DNA from: Piliocolobus tephrosceles
Taxonomy: Eukaryota; Chordata; Mammalia; Primates; Cercopithecidae
NCBI RefSeq assembly: GCF_002776525.5
Contig: NC_045438.1
Coordinates: 159,826,920 to 159,890,919, forward strand
Direction of reading: 5' to 3'
Length of the DNA stretch: 64,000 nucleotides
Within the stretch, counting starts at the first letter, position 1, and the number at the start of each line of letters is the position of its first letter. This document shows, in pieces, positions 46,900 through 58,380 of the stretch. Both the position numbers and the translations under genes were made by a program. The notes beneath the pieces were generated by a model. That model ran no database searches and was not told where the DNA came from. It saw only the letters and a program-made list of their open reading frames with translations.

Positions 46900-48204
46900 A
46901 AACAGAATAGGGAACTCAGAAATAAAGTTGTACACCTATAGCCATCTGATCTTCAACAAGGTGAACCAAAACAAGCACTATAGAAAGGAATTTGTACTTA
47001 ATAAATGGTGCTAGAATAACTGGCTAGAAATATGCAGAAGAATGAAACTGGACCCATACATTTCACTATATACAAAAATTACCTCAAAATGTATTGAAGA
47101 TTTAAATATAAGACCTCAAACTATAAAATCCCTAGAAGAAAACCTAGGAAATGCCCTTCTCAGCACAGGACTTAGCAAAGAACTTTTGACTAAGTCCCCA
47201 AAAGCAATTGCAAAAAAAAACAACCAAACATTGATAAGTGGGATTTAATTGAACTAAAGAGCTTCTGTACAGCCAAAAGAAACTATCAACACAGCAAAGA
47301 GACAAGCTACAGAATGGGAGAAAACATTCACAAACTACATATCTAACAAAGGTCTAATAATAAGAATCTATAAGGAATTTAAACAGATCATCCAGCAAAA
47401 ACCAAATAGCCCCATTAAGAAAATGGGCAAAGGATGTAACAGTCACTTCTCAAAATAAAACATACAAGCAACCACAAACAGATGAAAAAATGCTCATCAT
47501 CACTAATCATCAGACAAGTACAAACTAAAACCACAATGAGATACCTACTCACACCAGTTAGAATGGCTATTAGTAAAAAGTTAAAAAACAACACATGCTG
47601 GCATGCCTGTGGAGAAAGGGGAATGCTTATACATTGTTAGTGGGGATGTAGATCAGTTCAACCATTGTGGGAAGCAGCTTGGAGATTTCTCAAGCAACTT
47701 AAAATAAAGCTACCATCAGGCCCAGCAATCCCATTGCTGAGCACAAACCCAAGGAAAATTAGACCGTTATACCAAAAAGATATATGCACTTGTATGTTCA
47801 TAGTCAGCTACCCACAATAGCGAAGACATGGAATCAACCCAGGTGCCCATCAACGGTGGGTTAGATAAAGAAAATGTGGTACATATATATAACGGAATTT
47901 CATGTAGACATAAAAAAGAACAAAATCACATCCTTTGCAACAACATAGATGGAGCTGGAGGTCATAATCCTAAGCCAATTAATGCTGGAACAGAAAACAA
48001 ATACCACGTGTTGTCACTTGTATGTGGGAGCTAAATAATGAGCACATCATAAAAATGAGAATAAAACACACTGCGGATTACTAGAGTGGGGGAGATATGA
48101 ATTGAAAAACTACCTCTTGGGTACTATGCTCACTACCTGGGTACAATATACCCATGTAACAAACCTGCACATGTACCCCCTGTATCTAAAATAAAAGCTG
48201 AAAA

Positions 48205-50324
48205 GAAACTAGTCATTCCTGACTTTCTTGTCCTACTACTCACTATATATGCATTAAGATTGACATATACAGCTATGTGCTCTTAATGGGGAAAACTGTT
48301 TCTGCTTGGACTGTTTCCTTCAGCAAGAAATAACACTGTTTGGGTCTGAAATGCTTCATACGCTTTTATTTCTGTTCTACTTATTGTTGGTATGTAATCA
48401 TTCACCTCAGCCTACAGGTGTAAGTAGCTATTGACATAGGTGCTCGCTCTGTATTGCTCCTTCTATAGGGAATTGCATGACCAAGAAGGAGCAGTTTTAG
48501 CCATTAATAGCCCCAAGGTTTGGCAAGGCCTGATACGGAGCACAGGTCTGGAGTAGGGTGTCTGAGGGTTGAGAACCTTAAATGGCTATCTAGTTCACTT
48601 CTATGATACAGGGATCCCTTGTATAATAAGGTCTCAGAAAAGTGACTATTCTCATGTCTGCTCTGTAGTTCACGAGACAACCCATTCCATTTTGGAAAAT
48701 TACTATGCTTAAAGTCAGTGGAACAAGAAATTATGTATTCCATACCTCAGTTTAGTTCTAGCTATGCCTTCCAGAGGCACATAAGTCTAATTCCTTTTTA
48801 TCTAATAGACATTAAATTACTTGAGGACAATAATTGCATGCTCATTTCTTTCAATGACTCTTCACTACGTTATAGTTTCTGGATCCTAGAATAACATAGT
48901 CATTCTGTTCTGAATAGAAATTTGGGTTTGGAAGCCTAAAGTTTAAGCTTACACCATGCCTACAAACACTTAGCCTTTGCTTCCCTTCCCGACAATCAAT
49001 TTGAAAGGAAAAGTTGATTATACTGAATTATACTGAATATGACTAAATGCACGATGATTAAATAGACCAAAAAATATACAGATATAAATGTATGTGAACA
49101 AAATATAAATGTAACAATAAGAGCTATAAATACAAATATATATGAATAGGCCACCAAAAAGTCATATATTTTATACAGCCTAATCTTCTGTTTTGGCTGA
49201 ATCTAGTTTTTTCAGCTATAAAATCTAAGAAATGTCTAATATATATCATTAGCTTTAAAAGGCAGATGCAGAAAATCATGCATTATGTTACTATTTTAAG
49301 TTTTTTAAAAGAAGAAAATAGATGTTTGTGTGTGGATGTAATTATTATGGATATAATATTTCTGGAAATACATTAAGATACTGTTAACAACATTAGTTGC
49401 CTGAGAAGAGGGGAAGTTAGTGAATGAATAAGGCCAAGGATGTGTAACCAACTTTACAGAAGCTTTTGCAACTTTTGAACTCTTGATTGTGTGGATATAT
49501 TTCATAATCATAAGTAACATTAAAACTTAAAAGACAATAAAAAATAAAGAAATTAAAACAAGAATCACACAAATGCCAGAATAAAACATGTCTGGTGCAT
49601 TTTCTCTCACTAGTATTATGATGCATAGCCCATTAATTAAGCACATGGGAAAATGAAATAATCCAAGTATTGAATTCAGTCCCCAAATTGCTGACTGTCT
49701 TCCAAGGTTCACATCCAGACCAAGATTCATCCCTATATATACACAGACATGAAGGACGTCAAGTAAAAATCCTTGTGTTCAAGTTTCAACATTACAGTTC
49801 TATATTAAATATAATTTTTTTTTAATTTTCATGCCTTTAAATATTTCATCACATACTGGATTGTGCACATACATCTTGGTTGGAAGTTTCAAACAATTTA
49901 AAATGATGACATAATTGCTCATTTTAGCAATGTCAGTAACTAACATGATCAATGGTTTGATGAGATTGATAATCAGAAATATATTTTTAAAGGTATAACA
50001 AAATTACCTTCAAATTGTAGTATTTGTTTCATAAAGCCATGAATAAATACACTTTCTTCCATTGTTGAGATTCAGACTGTGACTGAATCATTATTTTTCA
50101 GTAAGTCAAAAACTAAGGGAATAACACACAGATGTCCATTACAAGCACAGTCATGTTAGGAATTTGTAACCTAGCATAATCCAATGAGAGGTTTAGAAGT
50201 CATTCTTTCAACTAAATATAAGACAGATCAACTGTATCCAATAACTGCCCCTACTAAATATCAAGTTATAGCAGAAATCGTTGATTCATTAAAGATACTG
50301 TATTCTAGCTCTCACATACAAATC
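48205..50324. other. No recognisable feature
   Basis: Single-copy-like DNA, AT-rich from 49.0 kb onward. Small ORFs (up to 79 codons at 48504-48743, minus) show no family resemblance. Confidence 0.5.
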
Positions 50325-50690
50325 TGTTTATTTAGCATATATTCACTGACTGCCCTCTATATGGCAAGACAGTGAAAATAAACAGAAAACATGGTCACTG
50401 CCTTCGAAGAGTTCCTATCCCAGTAAAGGAGGGAGACAGAGAAATGTACCAACACTGCAAAACACCGTAATTACTGCTCTAATAGAAGCAAACAGATGTG
50501 AGTACAAAAATCTTGTGGTGGCCCAAGAGAGGGAACTGTTAATCTACTTGGCAAAGGGGAATGGGGAAGGATCTTTAGGAAGATGCTACTTCTCACGGTA
50601 ATAAAGCTTGGCAATGGCAGAGCCTTCATTCGAGTTTAGATCTCTGGATTTCCAGGTAGTATTCATTTTGCTACGCTGTTCCCTAACAAA
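50325..50690 (+). repeat. Possible ancient interspersed repeat
   Basis: ATTCACTGACTGCCCTCTAT, AACATGGTCACTGCCTTCGA, AGTTCCTATCCCAGTAAAGG and GGGAGACAGAGAAATG follow the order of a common ancient mammalian repeat (feeding from a tactgtgccaggcac-like start). The family is uncertain and divergence is high. Confidence 0.4.
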
Positions 50691-51536
50691 CTGATCAAAG
50701 ATCACTAATACTATTAGCTACAGCACACACGCATATGAGTAAGATTTAATTTAAGCAGTGTTTTGAGCATTGTCTTGCTAACAATTACCTACTACACAGA
50801 ATGAAGACCTTTCCAACAACTCAGACTTTATACCTAAAGCACTTAACACTCATACATATCCATACTGTGATAGGCAAATGTGTGTGTACACACAGTTTCA
50901 CACAGAAGCTAACAGATATCAATAGCTAGTGATAAGTATTATTTCAAAGCTACAAGTCCAATTCTGTTTATTTACAATTACTTTGGTGCTGAAAGCTGAT
51001 TAACTAACCAGCTGTTAGACTATGCTGCTGCAAAACCATTATCCCAGCAGGATACTATACTTGGATTGGAACCAAAGATGAATCTTCATTATCACCTTCT
51101 TTCTTATTAACAAAAAAACGTTTCAGAGGGATTACCTGGCTTAATCAGCTAATTCAATACATAACTAACTTGGCTACTTAGATTATTCAAATATACTACC
51201 CTCCTCAAATGTATGCAAAGAAAGCAATTAAAACCTCTGATGCTATGTGTGACAGGTAGGAAGTAAGTACTAGAGCACACCGAATGTCAATTCCCATCAG
51301 GTGGTGAAAGACTAAGTTTGGCACTGCAATGAATAACTCTTACTCTTCCACACAACTGAAAATGCTATAGTAATTTAGAGCCTCAAATTGGCTTTAAAGA
51401 AAGAATGACACAGTATTCAGGCTCAGAGATAATAGCAATAATAATAGTTAAAGATCAGTGGACACTGTCACCCAAACAATCTTAAATGAGAAGATGCAGC
51501 TTGTGCCCAAGTCTTGTATTCTCAAAGCTCCTTTAA
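50691..51536. other. No recognisable feature
   Basis: AT-rich single-copy-like DNA. Confidence 0.5.
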
Positions 51537-51870
51537 CAGGGTGTGGTGGCTCACACCTGTAATCCCAGCACTTTGGGAGGCCGAGGAGGGTGGATCATTT
51601 GAGGTCAGGAGTTAGAGAGCAGCCTGGCCAACATGGTGAAACCATGTTGAAATCTCTATTTGAAATGAAATCTCTATTTGAAAATACATACATTAGCCAG
51701 ACATGGTGGCACCTGCCTGTAGTCTTAGCCATTCAGGAGGCTGAGGCAGGAGAATCCCTTAAGTTCAGGAGGTGGAGGTTGCAGTGAGTCGACATGGCAC
51801 CAGGCATGCCAGCCTGGGTGACAGAGTGAGATCAGTCTCCAAAAAAAAAAAAAAAAAAGAAAAAAAAAAA
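51537..51870 (+). mobile_element. Alu, plus strand, with 18-bp tandem duplication
   Basis: Begins CAGGGTGTGGTGGCTCACAC and ends in a long A tail with one G. Between the arms, GAAATCTCTATTTGAAAT (51649-51666) is repeated at 51667-51684. A short CTTTAA on both sides may be the target-site duplication. Confidence 0.95.
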
Positions 51871-53890
51871 GGACTTTAAGATAATATGAAAATTTTTGTT
51901 AAAGTGAAGCATCTATCCTCCCAGAATCAGGCATTCTTCACAGAGGTTATATTCAGCAGCATGCTCTTAGAAATAGAGCTGGTGTCTAACACTTAAGTGG
52001 TGCCAGCCAGGCTCATTCCCCAGTCCCTCAGTTATTTATGCTGCCACACATATAACTAAAACTTCTCCTGTTATGTCACAAGCCTGGAAAAATACACTGT
52101 TATTATTCCATTATTTTTATCAACTTAAGACCACACAAGTTTTGTTAAAAGGTAAAAAATAACACCATCTTCTTTCTACGTCATGACATGCTAAGATGGA
52201 AGAAACCAAAATGCTACTATTTTTCTTCAGCCTATGCTGGTCCTGACAGGCTTTTTATCCTTGATGAATCCAATAGGCTACTGTTATACGAAGACATCTA
52301 AAGTAATATTTCTTTTCCACGTGAGTTATATAATTCTAAACGTCCAAACGAATTAAAGTTGGCCATTCTATTTCTAAAAGAAGTTAGATTACTGTTAAGA
52401 CCTAAGTCATGTCAAAATAATCACACAGAGTATAAATAGAAAAACAGAAGATGATATGTATACACACACATATATATGCATACACGCAAAAGAGCTATTT
52501 TAGGAAAGACTACTGTGATGAAAGCAACTAAAGGCAGCTGAACCATGGTCACAAATTATTTCATTGTGATGAAAAGTGATTCAAAGAACTTCAGAGGTGG
52601 GGAAGGGAGTTGGTAAAGGGATTATTGAGAAAAGAGACAAGATTGTTTCTTTAAATTCAATAGGCATATTAGCAATTTATGAACTTGATTACACCTTTGA
52701 AATGAACAATAACTCAGTAACAACTCCAATAGAAAGACAGTGTATTTTTATGATATGGAATAACCATATTGGCAATTAAGAGATGTAATAAACATGACTC
52801 AAAGAAGAAACAATGCATAATAAACATAAGCTGAGCACAAGTTTCTTATAAGACAAAGTTTTTTTAAAAAACTAATTCAAAAAGCCATGAAAAACCTTCA
52901 TCATATTAAATCTCATTCTCAGAAAATACAAGGAAAATTCTTGTATTTTCCTCTTCCTCTGTATAGAAATAACAAGAATCTTAAGACTTATAATAATACA
53001 ATAAAGTAAACTAGGATTGCTAAGTCATTAGTAACATAAGTGACTCATGAAAAAGTGAGCTAATATTCTTCTAGAGTTATGCATTTATCATTATGGTGTT
53101 TTGGATTGCTTTTCTGGTCATTGATTATTGTCTTTATGTTTAAGAACTTTAGCTTTAAATCTTAAAGAAGTAATAATGTCTTTAAATCTTACATTCAAAT
53201 ACCTTAAAAGATTAAAAGAAATAGCTGCAACATATACCTCTTCAGACTTCATTTAACTGTATTTATTCAACGGTAGAAACATTTTTTCTGGCATACAGAG
53301 GACAGAGAAATAGTTATTTCCACCTATCTTTCTGTCATGAGTTAGTCCAGTATTAGCTATAAACAGAAATTGAACAAATTCTTTACAAGTTCTTTGACTC
53401 TTTGTTTCGTTAAAATGCAAAAATACAATATATTTTGAAAGCAGTTTTATATCAATTATATAAATATTATTTCATATATTTATTTACATATGTGTATTTA
53501 ATGTATGTATATGTTATGCTATTAATTTCTTTGCAGAAACAATCGAATGCATTTCACATGTTGATTTTAGATTTTTGCATACTTTCTAGTATTAAATGTA
53601 GCAAACTGCCTTTAACTGCAATTACAACTAACCAAAAATAAGTATGATTTCCACATATCAGGCTAATACTATAATAAAATATTTTAATGTATTGATTACT
53701 AAGTCAATTTTAAAAGATCTAAAATAACAAATTTAACCTATGTTATAGCCAAATGAAAGCTTTGAAAATAACTATAAATTTTACTTTATTCAATTATATA
53801 AATGAATTGAAACTTTCATATCCATAACAGCATCTGAGATGAAATTTGTTGATAAACATTTATTTTCTTTTAATACTTCTTCCTTTCAAA
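51871..53890. other. No recognisable feature
   Basis: AT-rich DNA with a small TA/CA-rich stretch at 52438-52490. No repeat family stands out. It may be genuine single-copy intronic or intergenic sequence. Confidence 0.5.
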
Positions 53891-53893
53891 CAG

Positions 53894-53919
53894 GTACAAG
53901 ACTGATTTGTCTAACCCTG
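53894..53919 (+). other. Candidate 26-nt exon
   Basis: A strong acceptor pattern (pyrimidine run TACTTCTTCCTTTC, then AAACAG at 53888-53893) is followed 26 bases later by a near-ideal donor, CTG/GTAAGTAG at 53917-53927. Two of the three frames are open; one reads YKTDLSNP. It is not inside a recognised repeat. No partner exon is visible in the window, so this is only a candidate. Confidence 0.2.
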
Positions 53920-54245
53920 GTAAGTAGCAATTGTTTTATTCCAAAGATGCAGAATGGCTATCTAATCTCTGCTGCAATATCGTCTCCTAGGACACCAACA
54001 TGAAGTTTCTAAAATTTATGATACATTGTCCTGGATCAACTACTATAACAAAAATTGAAAGTTTTTTATATCTCTGGAAGAGCATGTCTATTGAATTCAT
54101 CTGGAAATATCAAACAATCACTTTTAGACAGGAATTTACATTTCACTTGTTTTAAAAATCATATACTTCCACTTGGCAAATGGTCACAATCTGTGTCCAG
54201 AAAATAGATGAACAACAAGAAAACTCCAAAAGAGTAATTTTCATC
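53920..54245. other. No recognisable feature
   Basis: Single-copy-like DNA following the candidate exon. Confidence 0.5.
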
Positions 54246-54521
54246 TTTAATGTGTCCTAAGAGCAGATTTCTCATTGGAAACAACGCAAGCAAGAGGAGA
54301 GTGCAGCAACATCATGAAAGTATTGAATGAAAAACATCCATCATCCTAGAAGTTAAAATCCAATGAAAATAACTTTCCAAAACAAAGATAAACTAGAGAC
54401 CTCAAAATACATGTGATAATTAACTCAAAATGGATCACAGACCTAAATGTAGAACCTGAAACTGAAAACTTCTAAAGTAAAATAGGAAATATCTTTGTGA
54501 CACTGAGGCAAAGATACATTA

Positions 54522-54601
54522 TTAGGTTTGTGCAAAAGTAATTGCACTTTTTCCCATGGAAAGTAATAGCCAAAACCACAACTACTTTTGCACCAACCTA
54601 A
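54522..54601 (+). mobile_element. MADE1 (mariner MITE), complete 80 bp
   Basis: Begins TTAGGTTTGTGCAAAAGTAA and ends ACTTTTGCACCAACCTAA. The element is exactly 80 bp with long terminal inverted repeats covering nearly all of it and TA on both sides (54520-54521 and 54602-54603), as expected for Hsmar1-mobilised MADE1. The transcript would fold into a hairpin of the kind from which the primate mir-548 family arose. The arms differ at several positions. Confidence 0.96.
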
Positions 54602-55279
54602 TAGCTATGACACAAAAAGCATGATCCATCAAAAATGAATAAATTAATATTATACACCCCAAAATTAAGAACTTCTCTTCAAAAGACATCATGAAAAGAA
54701 TGATAAAACAAGCATCAGCATGGAGTAAAATATTTGCAAGCTGCATTTCTGATAAAATGGCTTGGATCTAGAATACATAAAGAATTCACAAAATGTGATA
54801 ATAAAAAAAGCTTACTATGTGAGGTTATAAATATGTTAATATGCTTGACTGAAGTAATCATTTCACTATGTAAATATATATGAAAACATTAGGTTTTACA
54901 TCCTAACTGTAGAAAATGTTTAAAAAGAAATAAAACAGTTGAAAAACTTTTAAAGATATAAAAACAATTTTTTAAAAATGGGCAAAAAATGTGAATAAAT
55001 GCTTCACCAAAGAAGGTCTATAGAAGTCAATAAAGCATATGAAAAGATGCTCAGTAAGTCAACAAGCATATGGGAAGTATTTAATATTATTAGACATTAT
55101 AGAATTGCAAATTAAAACCACAGTGTGATACTACTAAGCCTTTTAAAACGGTTAAAATGAAAGAGACTGGACCAGTCTTTCGGCTAGGATGGGAAGTAAA
55201 CAGAATTATCATCTACTGCTGCTGAGAATGTAAAATGGTATAAGCATTTTGGAAAATAGTTTAGCCATTTCTTTTTCCC

Positions 55280-55583
55280 TTTTTTTTTTTTTTTTTTTTT
55301 GAGATGAAGTCTCGCTCTTGCTCCCCAGGCTGAAGTGTAATAGAATAATCTCGGCTCACTGCAACCTACACCACCTGGGCTCAAGCGATTCTCCTGCCTC
55401 AGCCTCCCGAGTAGCTGGGATTGCAGGCGCCTGCCACCACATCCGGCTAATTTTTGTATTTTTAGTAGAGACAGGGTTTCACCATGTTGGCCAGGCTGGT
55501 CTCAAACTCCTGACCTCAGACGATCCGCCCACCTCGGCCTCCCAAAGTTCTGGGATTACAGGCGTGAGCCACCATGCCTGACC
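55280..55583 (-). mobile_element. Alu, minus strand, full length
   Basis: A 21-base T head precedes GAGATGAAGTCTCGCTCTTG, and the element ends ACCATGCCTGACC. The imperfect flank AGCCATTTCTTTTTC and AGCAGTTTCTTAAAA is a probable target-site duplication. The 87-codon ORF on the plus strand is translated Alu. Confidence 0.96.
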
Positions 55584-55875
55584 AGCAGTTTCTTAAAAAG
55601 TTAAATACACAGCTATATGACAAAACTAGTCCATTTCTAGGTATTAATATTTACTCAAGAGAAATAGCAACATAGGTCCACACAAACACTTGTAACATGA
55701 ATGCTCAACGGCATCCTGATGAGTAACAGCCAAAACCTGGAAATGGCCTAAATTTCCATTAGCAGTGAAATGATAAATAATATTTCATGCAATGGCATTT
55801 TACTTCAGCAATAACAATAAATGCTTTATTGATTAATGCAAAAATGTGAATGACTTGAAATAATCTGAGTTTAAA

Positions 55876-56413
55876 ATGTGATATTATATGGCAAAAGGGA
55901 TTTTTCCAACATCATTAAGGTTACTAATCAGTTGATCTGACTTAATCAAAAGGGAGATTATCCTTGTAGACCTAACTTAATCTCATGAGCCCTTTGGATC
56001 TGGGTCTAGCAGTCAGAGACAGAGAAAATCAGGGTTTTGAAACACAAGGAGGTTTTGACACACCCGACTTTGTACATGGAGTGAACCACTTGGTAAGAAT
56101 CACAGGCAGCCTCCAGAAGCAGAGAGAGGCACCTCAGCTAACAGCCAGCAAGGAAACAGGGACTTCAGTCCAATAACTGCAAAGAATTGGATTTGCCTAA
56201 CAACCTGAATGAGCTTGAAGAAAGACTCTCAGCTCTAGATAAGATGACAGTCCTAGCCAACACCTTGATTCCAGTTTTATGAGACCCAGAGCAGAGAATC
56301 CAGTCAACCCATATCCAGACTTCTCATCTACAAAACTATGAGCTCATAAATAGTTGTTGTTTTAAGTTGCTAAGTTTGCAGTAACTTGTTTTGCACTAAT
56401 GAAAACTAATACA
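55876..56413 (+). mobile_element. MLT1 LTR (MLT1D-like)
   Basis: GTGATATTATATGGCAAAAG, AAGGGAGATTATCCTTGTAG, GGCAGCCTCCAGAAGCAGAG, CTAGCCAACACCTTGATTCC and the end AATGAAAACTAATACACA follow the MLT1 LTR order. The 5' end is missing or lost in the L1M junction. It has no internal region. Confidence 0.88.
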
Positions 56414-56864
56414 CATGGTAAAACTATGGTAAAAGAAATATTGTAAAAGTATCAATACCTACCTAGCAGCAGTCTATAGAATGGAAGAAAGTGAAAAGTA
56501 GTGGATGCTGTAGAAGTCTCACCAGTTTTGGCATTCACCATGCCAGTACATGACCATAGTAGTTAGAAAAAGAAAAGCAGTTCCTGATAGCTGGGAGCTT
56601 GACTGGTACTATCCAGTAAGACACAGTGTCAGTTTCACAGAACACCAATAGCAGACAAGTCCACTCCATGACAATGACGGATCAAAATAAACACAAGACC
56701 ACTTGGTGATCATGTATGAACTCAGACAAAAACAAGAACATTGTCTAAACTCCCAAAATGAACAAACATCTCTCCATCTGGGCTAATATAAGTAAGAATT
56801 ACTTCCTTACCAATTACAGTTGTAGCTTCCTTTTGTTCTTCTCTCCTTCAAGCTAAGATTTCTA
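56414..56864. other. Unassigned DNA
   Basis: Mixed-composition sequence between the MLT1 and an Alu. It may be part of an older LTR or L1 element, but no family is recognised. Confidence 0.4.
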
Positions 56865-57128
56865 GGCCGGAAATGAGGGCTCAAGCCTGTAATCCCAGCA
56901 CTTTGGGAGGACGACGTGGGCAGATCACGAGGTCAGGAGTTCGAGACCAGCCTGACCAACGTGGTAAAACCCCCATCTCTACCAAAAATACAAATTAACC
57001 GGTCGTGGTGGCACGTGCCTGTAATCCTAGCTACTCAGGAGGCTGAGGCAGGAAAATCACTTGAACCCGGGAAGCAGAGGTTGTAGTGAGCCACTACACT
57101 CCGGCCTGGGAAACAGAGCAAGACTCCG

Positions 57129-57167
<39 letters not shown>

Positions 57168-57175
57168 AGAAGAAG
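56865..57175 (+). mobile_element. Alu, plus strand, with long A tail
   Basis: Begins GGCCGGAAATGAGGGCTCAA and has a tail of about 33 A followed by GAAGAAGAAG. The right arm lacks roughly 12 bp before CACTACACTCCGGCC. Confidence 0.95.
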
Positions 57176-57640
57176 AAAGAATTCTAAAGATATCCAGCCA
57201 TAGGATGATCTATGTTTCCAGGCAACAGAAAATTCCAGAGCAAATCCCCACTTCCTAGAACCTCTTCCTTGTTACCTGACATGAGAACAAATCCTTTAAA
57301 TTCATTCTAATACTTGCTTACTGAGATGCCCCACAGTTCCCCCACAGCATGCACTCTCATTCACTGCGATGAGTCAATCAACAGAGAGTTCTTCAACCAC
57401 AGGAGGGCCCCTGGTATCCTACTGACCCTCTGCCTGGGTGCTTTCTCCTAGATTTGCTTGCTGGCATGGGGAAGGGTAGAAACAAACTGTTGGGGAGTTA
57501 ACAGACTTACAAAAAGTCCTCATTCAATGGCAGGAGGTGGAGAATAATATCCAAGCTTCCACACCCCTTAAAGGAGATAACTCAGAGGTCCCCAGTGGAA
57601 AAGGGCCTCAAAATGTATGGATGGGCTTCAATCAGATTGT
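57176..57640. other. Unassigned, possibly retrovirus-derived
   Basis: Balanced-composition DNA that continues into the LTR-like element to its right. I recognise no gag, pol or env text and no motif that fixes a class. Confidence 0.35.
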
Positions 57641-58246
57641 GCAGACCAGGTCTTCATAAAGGCTGAACAGGCAAGCCTCCATAACAACGGTTTCAGCACT
57701 GACCAAGGGATGAAGTTAAATATTAAAAGCTGAGACAGCCAGTGCCCTTATACAAAGGCTAGAATGTAATGAAAGCCCATCAGGAGTTTTGCCTAGACGT
57801 GTTCTGGGCCTTGAAGCGTGAGGAGATAACGGAGGAATTCTTAACGGGACCCATTTAAGATTAAACAAGTTTTACTGGGGGTCTGAAGAAACTCCCCAGG
57901 CCTCCACAAACAAGTTTATTTGGGGCCTGAAGAAACTCCCCAAACCTCCATGATTTGGCAGGATACAAGAGAAGGGAATCATCTCAGCATCTGGACCCAT
58001 TTAGATTAAGTAAATGTACTGAGACTCCAGAGGAAGGTCTTCAGGTCTCAGATCTTAGTTACAGATTTGAAGAAGTTAATCACGTATCACTTTAGATGAA
58101 TGTACACTTACATGTAGACATATAGCTTAGAAGGTATATAAGCTCTGGAAAACTGTATAATTTTGAGTTGGTCTGGCGATGTCTTACAGGCCTTCTCCCA
58201 GTACCTGGTTACAGAAATAAACCCCCTCTTTCCCAGTTCATCTGCA
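57641..58246 (+). mobile_element. ERV-type LTR candidate, 3' end cut
   Basis: A TATATAAG box (58135-58142) lies 74 bases before an AATAAA (58216-58221), a promoter and poly-A spacing expected for an LTR. The upstream part holds a 45-bp tandem duplication (57863-57951). The sequence stops after TTCATCTGCATCC where the L1 begins, so the LTR terminus is missing. The class is probably ERV1, but this is uncertain. No viral genes are present. Confidence 0.55.
57863..57951 (+). repeat. 45-bp tandem duplication in the LTR
   Basis: Copies start AAACAAGTTTTACTGGGGGT and AAACAAGTTTATTTGGGGCC and share CTGAAGAAACTCCCCA. Direct repeats of this size are common in U3 regions of LTRs. Confidence 0.9.
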
Positions 58247-58380
58247 TCCTGAAGGAAGCACTAAACATGGAAAGGAATAACTGTTACCAGTCACTGCAAA
58301 AACATGCCAAATTGTAAAGACCATTGACGCTAGGAAGAAACTGCATCAACTAACAGGCAAAATAACCAGCTAAAATCATA

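Larger units (their letters stand above)
45105..47975 (+). pseudogene. L1 ORF2 remnant
   Basis: Starts near ATGACAGAACC at 45105, keeps a short endonuclease N-terminal part, then loses most of the domain. RT resumes around 45440 and again after the Alu at 45836. The catalytic position near 46260 reads F-T-D-N instead of F-A-D-D. The C-terminal part survives in pieces (KLDPYISLYTKI near 47045). A local duplication lies at 46820-46899. Many stops and shifts make it non-functional. Confidence 0.8.
43012..48204 (+). mobile_element. L1 (L1PB or older L1PA) with 5'-UTR-like sequence
   Basis: The most complete L1 in the window by extent. About 43012-43860 is a GC-rich region that fits a primate L1 5' UTR (AGCCAGGTGGAACTTGCTGG, AGCCAGACAAGACTTATTGG). 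ORF1 and ORF2 remnants, a 3' UTR (CCTGGGTACAATATACCCAT, AACAAACCTGCACATGTACC) and the end TCTAAAATAAAAGCTG follow. Two Alus interrupt it, and a deletion near 45360-45445 removes most of the endonuclease domain and the start of RT. No target-site duplication was identified. Confidence 0.85.
54246..55875 (+). mobile_element. L1M (L1ME-like), plus strand, interrupted
   Basis: An ORF1 piece (GAGCAGATTTCTCATTGGAA) joins directly to ORF2 C-terminal text (TTAACTCAAAATGGATCACA), showing a large internal deletion. The C-terminal part continues at 54604-55270 (AAATATTTGCAAGCTGCATT, GAGAATGTAAAATGGTATAA) and 55590-55875 (AACTAGTCCATTTCTAGGTA). A MADE1, a small L1-3'-UTR-like patch near 54808-54915 and an Alu interrupt it. 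Confidence 0.7.

Noticed and set aside
56414..58246. Endogenous retrovirus internal region with coding sequence
   Set aside because: Only LTR-like organisation is visible. No gag, pol or env text or primer-binding site was recognised.
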